DNA from: Kuschelorhynchus macadamiae
Lineage: Eukaryota; Arthropoda; Insecta; Coleoptera; Curculionidae
Reading direction: 5' to 3'
NCBI GenBank assembly: GCA_030620095.1
Contig: JAUTXW010000561.1
Span: 1,814,001 to 1,878,000, forward strand
DNA length: 64,000 nt
Shown: one piece after another, positions 56,578-64,000 of the stretch
How positions within the stretch are numbered: position 1 is the first letter of the stretch
Layout: each line of letters opens with the position of its first letter
Notes under the pieces: model-generated
What the model saw: the letters and a program-made list of their open reading frames with translations, nothing else
What the model was told of the DNA's origin: nothing
Database searches by the model: none
Position numbers and translations under genes: made by a program

Positions 56578-56884
56578 ATTTTTCATCCCTCTTCCACCAT
56601 AATAACGTCCCCGTTTATTAGAAAAATGTCCATGGGTTCTAGTCCCTCTCGCCAATTTAAAAGGTACCTCCACTTCGATATGAGGTAACAGAGAACTAAC
56701 CTTTTGTTTACTAGGTACTTGACTGGAATTGGCACTCTTTTTTAGAGTCTGCAAAGCTGCCAAACGCAAAGCCTCCAAATCTTCTTCATCGTCGGATTGA
56801 AGTGCCTAAAAAATCCAGTTACTAATTTTTCTTATTCGACAAGTAAAACAGTAGTATTAAAAGTACCTTATTTGTCCCATCCAT
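56578..56884 (-). CDS. Host gene start: two exons with a 61-bp intron
   Basis: Exon 1 (56884-56867) is ATG plus five codons, MDGTNK, ending AAG|GTAC. The intron (56866-56806) ends TTTTTTAG. Exon 2 (56805-56578, 228 bp, 76 codons, both boundaries in phase 0) ends AAT|GTGAGT, a consensus donor. The peptide starts ALQSDDEEDLEALRLAALQT, an acidic patch leading into a short helix. It continues with Ser/Lys-rich text (SSQVPSKQKVSSLL), HIEVEVPFKLARGTRTHG and an RGG-like end (SNKRGRYYGGRGMKN). That suggests a nuclear or RNA-related protein, but I do not recognise the family. The frame is clean and its composition differs from the transposon debris around it. Confidence 0.65.
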
Positions 56885-56889
56885 TATTT

Positions 56890-57599
56890 CTTTCTAACAA
56901 AAATTAGTTGTTATAAAAAATATTAATCAATATGGCTAGCCCTAAACTGATGACATTTAGTTGACACCTGACAGTTATAATTATTGACTTTTCATTTGTC
57001 AACAGTCAACATCATTCGGAATTCCTCCTACTTCATACCGACATTGCCAGATCTTCTCTTCCTTGTACAACAGAATTGTATTGACCTTCCACCCGGCTTC
57101 TTTCACTTTTTATCTTAGTTTAAGCTTTTTATTATTTACTATGGATTTATTGTTGGTTTTATTAAAAAACCTGGTGCAAAACTCATGGGATGGATAAACC
57201 TTACAATATTGGTTCTAATCAGGGCTAACTAAAAAGCAATCCGATTTTTAAAACACAAAATACAAAATTATAAATTTTGTAAAAAAAACAAAAAAAAAGT
57301 TACCGTCCGATCCTGGATCCGCACACACATCCTTTGCATCGCAACTGGACTACTAAAAAGCTAAGCTAATAGGCTTCCCACCGGGCATTAAACATATCAT
57401 GTTTGTTTATACTTCAGTCTTCCAAAACGCCTCGTTGAAGGCACACCTCTGTGTTTTTAACATAAGTGGTTCCAGATGTACGGTTTAGGTGCTTTATTTC
57501 GGGGGGAAACGGGAAACAACCGCTCAGTAGGGAAACTAACGTCTCCGCCAGAAAGGGGGCAGACGCTGTGAACGTGTGAGACCTAGTTGTTCCTGCATT
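56890..57599. other. Upstream region of the host gene; no other gene seen
   Basis: Includes the 5' flank of the minus-strand gene (56890-57060) and a more GC-balanced stretch (57300-57600) leading into the three-copy repeat. No second ORF with splice support is visible. Confidence 0.4.
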
Positions 57600-57935
57600 C
57601 TACCTCGTTTGTCTGCGCAGTTCTACGTAGAATATTAGCGTAATGGTCGCTATGTGGCGTGAGTAAGAGGTAAGGGGATAGCTTAAAAGAAAAGGTCATC
57701 TCGTGATAACAATAGTACTCTCAAAGGGCATCTAGTAGACGCCAAAATTCATTAGAAGGGTTTTATAAACAAGAAAAAATTTAAAGATATTTAAAATATA
57801 CCTGGTGTACTAGGAGCTTAGAGCTCGCCATCCGGACATCCCATAAATAACGTCTCCAAACTGGAATAAGGTGTAGATCTGGTTCATGGCAATATAGGTA
57901 TTACAAAAATATAGTAGTGTAGACGCCAAGACTCT
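57600..57935 (+). repeat. Unclassified dispersed repeat, copy 1
   Basis: Shares with 63240-63520 the landmarks CGTTTGTCTGC, GCAGTTCTAC, CGCTATGTGGCG, TAAGGGGATAGCTT, GGTCATCTCGTGATA, GCTCGCCATCCGGACATCC and ATAACGTCTCCAAA. It then continues with GTAGACGCCAAGACTCT, which resembles copy 2. It is in the same orientation as the other two copies and encodes no protein. Confidence 0.7.
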
Positions 57936-58839
57936 CTGTTTACATATATCCGAGAATCTCTAAAACAACAGAATCCGGTTATTTATACTTTGCCACGAAT
58001 TTGTAACACACTGTATACGCAATGTAATGTTCGTTATACACGTTAAGAAAATTTCGCTTATTCAGTATTCACTTTTTTAAGATAAGATTGCCTTTTTACT
58101 TTTCTCCTATTAAAAAATCGCTAAAAAGTAATAAGAATTAAATTATATATAGAGAACATAGGCCTTAATTACATTGATAAGGGCATTTTAAAGGTTAATT
58201 ATTTATTTTTAAATTAAAAATATTGTAATTTTTATAGATAATTTTCTCAGAATTTTTTATTTTTGTTTTAAATCTCCTGTTTAAACCCTTTAATCCAATA
58301 TGACTTTTTGCGTTACTGAGACAAATGTCAATTTCTGTTCAGCCATCTTAAATTCATAACACAATTTTGCCCTTGAATATTTGCTGTTTGATATGAAGAA
58401 AAACAATTATTTTATGTAGACAACTTTTCTTGTAATTGTTTTGAGATATTATTTGCTGGATTAAAATAAATTTGATGCGTTGAAATGTAGTATAATATGA
58501 GATTGTAGGAATATTTTATGAAGCAAGCTTGGTATTTTAGCCGGGTTATTTTTTTTATTTAAATTGATTTTAGATTGTTTTTTTTTATGTACAGTATATC
58601 TAATTATATTAAATCCTCTAAGTATTATTAGCTCTTTGGGGAGAGTGTTTCCAAACATACTTGAATGAATGAATGATGATCCCATCTCTGTTAGAAAAAA
58701 TTGAAAGAAAAGTTATTACACGATAACTTGAGAAATAAGAAAAGTTCGAAGCTGGCTTTTCTTGTCGCCATTGTTATCCGCAAACTTTTCATTTTAAATT
58801 TTTCTTGGACATAGAATATTGATCACTTGATTGAACAAC
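57936..58839. other. No gene; one copy of a direct repeat
   Basis: AT-rich. 58458-58545 is repeated at 59845-59945. The minus-strand open stretch 58461-58685 has no motif. Confidence 0.4.
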
Positions 58840-59945
58840 CTTGAGCTTTTCCAGCTACGACTCATCCCAAGTGGGAATTTTGCAAAAATAGGTAAGTTTT
58901 GTCCCTTCTGATTTAGACCATCTTCCAAAAGATTGTAGTAACAATCTGCACCGATTAGGATGTCAATGTCAGAAGGAATGTTAAAATGAGAGTCATTTAA
59001 GGTAAGTGGTTACGAATTTTAAAATTTGTAGTATCTATTGATACTTGCGGCAATAGTTAACCGACCGGTTATTTGTGGCTAAATAGAACAGGAAAGTTTA
59101 AACTGATTTTTATTTAAATTAAATTTAATTTGTTTACAAATTTTTCCGCTATCAAGGAATTTTGACTTGCTGAATCAAATCAAATTGTAGATCAGAATTC
59201 TAAAAGATTCTTGCAAATTTCTAGAATTATTTTAAAAATGTAAATTAGCGGAGTTTGAATTTCTTTAATTTAAATATGGTTTTGCCTTTACTTAGCCATA
59301 AGCCACTTCTTTTAGATTCTTTTGGAATCCAACTATCCGCAACATACAATAATATACGGTCCGAAATACTCTGGGCCGTATTTTAAAGACAGAATATTTG
59401 TCTTTTAGAATATTTCAAACACGTGTAAAAATACGGTAACGAAAAAGTAGGTAAGCAACCTAGCTTGTTTTACTAGTTAAATTTAAAACTATACTTTTTT
59501 TGATTAGTGATTATTAAGCCTATGGAGCAGTAGTCTTTCTAACACTTTGAGTGAAGAATCAATCTAGCAATAATTTTTAACGCTTTAAAACAAGCTGGAC
59601 TTCCTCTCCCTACTTCTGGTACCTTTTGCGCGGAGAATTAATGCTAAGCAACATCGACCATGACTTGTTTTCTTAAAATGATAGGTATAGGGGAGTTACG
59701 AATATAAAACAGAGATGTAAAATGAAGCAATCGGGCAGGATAAGCCGCTCTATATTCTCAATGCATAAAAGATGTTTCAAAGCAGGACAGAAGAAATAAT
59801 TTTGCTTTTTATTAAAAGCATTGTCTTTGCAGTATTACTCGGCGGACTAAAATATATTTGATGCGTTGAAACTTGTATGATATGAGATTGTAGGAATAAG
59901 ATTTTGACATTTTATGAAGCGAAGACAGCATTTTAATCGGAGTAA
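58458..59945 (+). repeat. Direct repeat pair, 1.4 kb apart
   Basis: 58458-58545 and 59845-59945 share TTTGATGCGTTGAAA, ATATGAGATTGTAGGAAT, ATTTTATGAAGC and ATTTTA..CGG. Between them lies BEL/Pao protease text on the minus strand, so these could be LTR pieces of that element, but the LTR ends are not visible. Confidence 0.5.
58840..59260 (-). pseudogene. BEL/Pao retrotransposon protease remnant
   Basis: The minus strand reads SKSKFLDSGKICKQIKFNLN, then SDIDILIGADCYYNLLEDGL and PIFAKFPLGMSRSW. DILIGADxxxxLL..G and LG(W/M)xxSG are the signature of the BEL/Pao aspartic protease domain. The N-terminal DSGSQS active site reads FSKSKF here and is lost. Stops occur. No other BEL/Pao domain is recognisable. 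Confidence 0.6.
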
Positions 59946-60512
59946 AGAGAAATTAAAATTTACACAAACTGACCAACATTGGAAGAAATCTATATATACC
60001 CACCAAGAAAATATTTCTTCAAAAAGCCCACATTTTCCTAATAATTACCAAAGAAATTAAAATCAAGTTTTTTCAAGAGTGGAAACAATCATTCAGTCAA
60101 AAAGAAAAATGATACGCTAACATTCAAAATGAATTTCCAACGTCTACACTACTTTAGAAATTTCCATACATAGGCCGCAGATATACTATTTCTATTACAC
60201 TAATGCCCATTGATAGTGTTACAGTTCATTCTAATTTAAACATAAAAAGCATACAAATGTTAACTAAATTTCTTAATTATAACGAAACCGAAATAAAATT
60301 GTAGGAAATAGCATAAACTTCCAATCCATATAAAATTCAGATTTTTAGAATAATATATACGTTCACTCATAGCAGAATATAAAATTACATAAGTATTTTA
60401 AAATATATAAATGAAATTCATTCCCACTTCAATAGTTTAAACACAGAAACAACCAGCTTTTTATATGAATCCATGTCAGCGTCCCAGTAGATAGTACTCG
60501 CTCTTGTTTACG

Positions 60513-60514
<2 letters not shown>
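59261..60514. other. No gene seen
   Basis: AT-rich, stop-rich sequence apart from the direct-repeat copy at 59845-59945. Confidence 0.4.

Positions 60515-60572
<58 letters not shown>
60515..60572. repeat. (AT)n microsatellite
   Basis: Pure AT dinucleotides. Confidence 0.95.
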
Positions 60573-60575
<3 letters not shown>

Positions 60576-61253
60576 ATCACCTGAAGATAGAACCAAAAAG
60601 CAGTTCTCTATTTACAGTACTATAAAATAGTGTTTACAAAATAATTATGAGTCTGAGCATCCTCTAGCCACTATCGGAATGAGCTGGCAATTGGCAAATA
60701 ATATCTCAAAAGAGTGGAAGGCGGTAAGCATAAACGGGAAAAAGAAAGAAACTGTTCCGCTGTCTATCTACTGTTGGTAGAGATGGGCAGGTCCGAGATT
60801 TCGAAGGAGTCCAGGTCCAGAGGTACATTTAGCTCCGTGGACTTGCATCCAGGTTGCAGTTCTGCCCGATCTGTATCCTAACCTGAAACTGCAAGGGAGT
60901 GCAAAACCACTTGTACTTTGTAATCATAGCGCGTCCAGGTGGTCCAGATAGTAAAATCTCAATACCTATACTTTATAGTACATGTTATAGTTCCGTCAAA
61001 CTAAAGTTTTATCAGGAAATAAAAAAGTACCAATAATAATGTGTTAATTTTATGAAGTATATTTAAGAATCTAATATATTTGACTTGAATCAAATAAACA
61101 GTACAGTACAACAATACTTTTTATTTTTCATATATTGGTCAAAAATAGTTATTTAAGTTTTTGTCTCATTTAATCTAACTATACATACTATCTAACAGAG
61201 ATTATCGGTTGAATTTAGAAATTTTGTATCAGGTTTTAATCAGTACCGATGTA
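60573..61253. other. No gene; GC-richer patch at 60779-60960
   Basis: TAGAGATGGGCAGGTCCGAG at 60779 resembles a hAT-type terminus and is followed by several AGGTCC/GGTCCAG-like words, but no opposite end was identified. Confidence 0.25.
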
Positions 61254-62590
61254 CAGTTGCGGCAAATGAAAACCGGGCACAAAACTGACATTTAATGATG
61301 TTACCTTGAATTTGCATATATCTGGCTTTTACCTTCAAGACCTACTTTACCTTTTAGCATTTAATTTTAATGCTTCTTGTAAATATTATAAACGCACAAA
61401 ATTTAACACATTTTCGATAATCTTTTGGAAGATCGTCGCAAAATTAGACATTTTTAAATATAGCTAAACTTAAATGAATCAATTGTTTAATAAAAAATTA
61501 CAAAAAAACTTGTTTTATTATCATTTAGGTACTATTTTTACCGTCGTTCGTGGAGGTTTTAGGCTTGTATGCTATTACTAATAACTAATATATGTAGTAA
61601 TAACTCAAGTATTATCTTTATATTTTGTTGAACGATTTTTGAATATTCGAGTCTACTTTACAACATATACTATTCAACACTGAAAAAAACCCATATGTTT
61701 GGATTTATGATATTTACAAGACCCATTTTAATTGAACACAACTTTTCATTTTCATATGTTATTTCAGAATGAAAACGGTTGTTTTAATCAACAACATAAA
61801 AAAAATTTAATAATAAACAGAAACAAACATTTATTTTTTTAAAAACTGAAACGTAAATACGATTTTAATTAGGGACCAAATAAAACAGAAATACAATGAA
61901 ACGACAAATCTATAAGAAAAATAAAATGGAAATTAATATTTTGTTGTCCCACCATTTTTTTTCGATTACATTGTTAATTCTTGTGATAATATTAATTAAA
62001 ACCAACTTAAGAATTTTCGTAATCTGGAGTTAATCCATTCCGCACCTCAGAATGTTGTTCCATAATTGTTCAGAGTTCGTTGGATGAAATTCGTTAGGAA
62101 AATTCATTTTTTTTATTAAGTAACCCCAAAGGTTTTCGACTGGGTTGATGGCATGGCTTCTTTGTCTCGTCCATTCAGTTACAATTTGGATAGTGCGTAC
62201 CGGGCAATTGTCGTGTTGGTAAGCAAAATTGTTTTAAAATCGTGCGGTGATTGATGGTAATAACGTTTTTTAATATATTAATGAAATTTTGCACATTAAA
62301 ATCTTTCTTCAATCCTTCTGTAAATTCCGATACCTCTTGAGCTCATCCACCCCCAAACGTTGATGGCTGTTTTTTACATTTTCGATTTATTTCTCATCGA
62401 CACGAGTATTTGGGGCTGAAAATATCTTTTCGTCAGTAAAAATAATTTTCGACCAAAAATATATGTGCTCTATACAAAACTGTAACGAAAACCCAACTCT
62501 CTCCTCCTTGCTTGCCACAGTAAGGTAAAGCTTTATTGCTGCAGAATGATTCCGTAAGTTGATGTGTGTTTTATACGGTTTCTGGTAGCT
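61254..62590 (-). mobile_element. Truncated Tc1-like transposon
   Basis: The left edge follows TA (61252-61253) and begins CAGTTGCGGCAAATGAAAAC, a plausible terminal inverted repeat. The other end is missing. Minus-strand transposase text: LRNHSAAIKLYLTVASKEE, IYFWSKIIFTDEKIFSAPN (first aspartate, near 62430), FAYQHDNCPVRTIQIV (second aspartate, near 62220), HAINPVENLWGYLIKKMNF (glutamate, near 62140). Frameshifts break it, and the part between the first and second aspartates is shortened. It is a different family from the Tc1 element at 25894. Confidence 0.7.
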
Positions 62591-62636
62591 CTAATACCGC
62601 CTTGGAAATAAAATTCCCTTATTGCCGTTACAGCGG

Positions 62637-62862
62637 ATTGGAAGGGGGCTTCTCTTAAAAAATATATAAGGCGATAAGGCATTCATCCTCCTCTTATGTG
62701 GGAGCATCTAGTAGAAGCCGGGATGCATTTCAAAAATTAAAAGTATTTGAAAGATTCGGGGTGTTTCGGGAGCTTAAAGCTCGCCATCCGGGCATCTTAT
62801 CAAATCGTGCTGGCAATTGCCGAGCAGCAACGCCAAGAGTCTACTACTAGTGGGCATAAGCA
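62637..62862 (+). repeat. Unclassified dispersed repeat, copy 2
   Basis: Shares GCATCTAGTAGAAGCC, GATGCATTTCA.AAATTAAAA, AAAGATTC.GGGTGT and GCTCGCCATCCGG with copies 1 and 3, then ACGCCAAGAGTCTAC with copy 1. It lacks the 5' part (CGCTATGTGGCG). Confidence 0.65.
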
Positions 62863-63239
62863 AGTCAAGTCGAGTCACATTTGTGATCAAAAGTGCGTAA
62901 TAACTTGAACGTTGGAACTAAATATAAGCGTTTATCACCTATATTTAAAAAAAGTATCAAACGCAACACCAAAAAACATAAAGAAAAATTAAGTTTGACG
63001 TAAATGTTTGCTTTTTTTCACCCTCAACGCTCGGAACACAAACTCCCTTAAACGTTTAACGTAAAAGATATCTTGCCAAAAGCAACTTAAAATATGGAAG
63101 TACGCATGGTAAATGGACGGAAATGTATGACATAATTTATATTCTGTTCCACGCTTCAATCTGGCGTCACATGCATCCGCTATACAACGTCCGTTGTCCG
63201 AAAATTGTTCAGATTTCGTACGCGAAAATTGTTCATTAT

Positions 63240-63520
63240 TATCCCGTTCGTCTGCCGCAGTTCTACAAAGAACATTAGTGTAATGACCGCTATGTGGCGG
63301 AAGTGGAAGGGGTAAGGGGATAGCTTGAAAGAAAGGGTCATCTCGTGATATCAGTAGTACTATAAAGGGGCACCTAGTGGAAGCCAAGATGCATTTCATA
63401 AATTAAAAGAGGAAAAATCAAGAAGTATTTTAAAGATTCAGGGTGTCCGGGAGTTTAAGACTCGCCATCCGGACATCCTACCGATAACGTCTCCAAAATG
63501 GTATAAGGTGTAAATCATCT
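63240..63520 (+). repeat. Unclassified dispersed repeat, copy 3
   Basis: Closest to copy 1 over its whole length (CGCTATGTGGCGGAAG, GGTAAGGGGATAGCTTGAAA, GGTCATCTCGTGATATCAG, CTCGCCATCCGGACATCCTA, GATAACGTCTCCAAA). A 136-codon minus-strand ORF (62989-63399) overlaps it and is probably accidental. Confidence 0.65.
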
Positions 63521-63647
63521 GGGAAGGTTGCCCCAACTCTGACTAAGCCCCGGGCGAAGAGCAATCTGGCGACTGCCTTGCAACAAAGCCAATATGTCCT
63601 GTTATGTAACAGGATAAACAGGAAAGTCAAGTCAAATATCTGTTTGG

Positions 63648-63790
63648 CAGTGTTACCAATTGGCGGATTAAAATCCGATTTGCGGATTTTTTTAGAGTTG
63701 GTGGATTTTTTTCGGATTTTAATATATTTCGGAGTCTTTTCGGATATTTTGTTAAAAAGTGGATATTTAGCGGATTTCTGCACGGCAAAT
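63648..63790 (+). repeat. Element start CAGTGTTACC with GCGGATTTT repeats
   Basis: Starts CAGTGTTACCAATTGGCGG, which resembles the CAGTGTTGCCA start of insect hAT-like non-autonomous elements. It then holds repeated words GCGGATTTTT, GTGGATTTTT, CGGATTTTAA, CGGATATTTT, GTGGATATTT and GCGGATTTCT every 15-30 bp. No coding content; the right end is uncertain. Confidence 0.45.
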
Positions 63791-64000
63791 TTACTACAAA
63801 TTCCGGAAAGACTGAAGGTAAATAGATACAAATTTCAAAAGCCCGCATTACCTAATATTCTCCTTTCTAATAAAACGGGTCCGCAATATTTAACAAACTG
63901 TCACAAATGTATTCTATTTTTATTTGATATCCTTCTCTAATACATCATTTAAATTACAATAAATACCACATGATAGACGAGATGGATTTACTGTAGTGTT

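Noticed and set aside
62989..63399. 136-codon minus-strand ORF
   Set aside because: It overlaps repeat copy 3, has no motif, is not kept open in copy 1, and has low-complexity Pro/Leu text from CT-rich DNA.

Overview
The window is strongly AT-rich eukaryotic DNA, almost certainly from an arthropod and most likely an insect. The evidence is the mix of elements (Penelope-like, CR1/jockey-type LINEs, Ty3/Gypsy, BEL/Pao, Tc1, mariner-like DD41D and hAT), two candidate introns of only 56 and 61 bp, many (AT)n tracts, and an (AACCT)n tract matching the insect telomere repeat. I cannot name the species. There is no bacterial or plasmid signal, and I saw no CRISPR array, rRNA or tRNA. Nearly everything recognisable is a transposable element, most of them broken and several nested. 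Host coding sequence is limited to one well-supported two-exon gene start (56578-56884, minus strand) and one weak exon pair (1222-1433, plus strand).

1-16 kb: An inverted repeat arm enters at the left edge (1-490). Between two (AT)n tracts lies the most striking structure, a 4.8-kb near-perfect palindrome (1678-6472). It consists of two Penelope-like elements joined head to head around a 42-bp spacer. Each carries a reverse transcriptase plus GIY-YIG-type ORF, and the right copy has lost part of its catalytic motif through a 27-bp deletion. Decayed Ty3/Gypsy gag and integrase pieces follow, one interrupted by an element built of ~117-bp tandem units and followed directly by a degenerate hAT transposon (11758-13094). 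LINE fragments fill the rest.

16-27 kb: LINE 3' ends on both strands, two Ty3/Gypsy remnants facing each other tail to tail near 22.48 kb, a 527-bp MITE with TTAA target duplications (24470-24996), and a Tc1-like element inserted in (TA)n (25894-27271).

27-36 kb: A three-level nest. A DD41D mariner-like transposase gene, fused in frame behind a LINE RT fragment, is split by a minus-strand LINE (X). X is in turn split by a plus-strand LINE (Y).

36-55 kb: LINE Z (minus) is interrupted by a 343-bp piece of an RNase H-type LINE whose 3' end is (AACCT)4, with a 9-bp target duplication. LINE A (plus, 44.0-52.3 kb) is interrupted by LINE B (9-bp duplication) and LINE C (5-bp duplication). LINE D looks like a 5'-inverted (twin-primed) insertion. 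Z and A encode a PHD-like finger, a coiled coil, an SGNH-esterase-like domain, an endonuclease and a reverse transcriptase, as in CR1-type LINEs.

55-64 kb: The host gene start, a three-copy unclassified repeat family, a BEL/Pao protease remnant, a truncated Tc1-like transposase and a GGATTTT-rich element. No gene here works with another in a pathway. The layout records insertion history: mariner before X before Y, and A before B and C.
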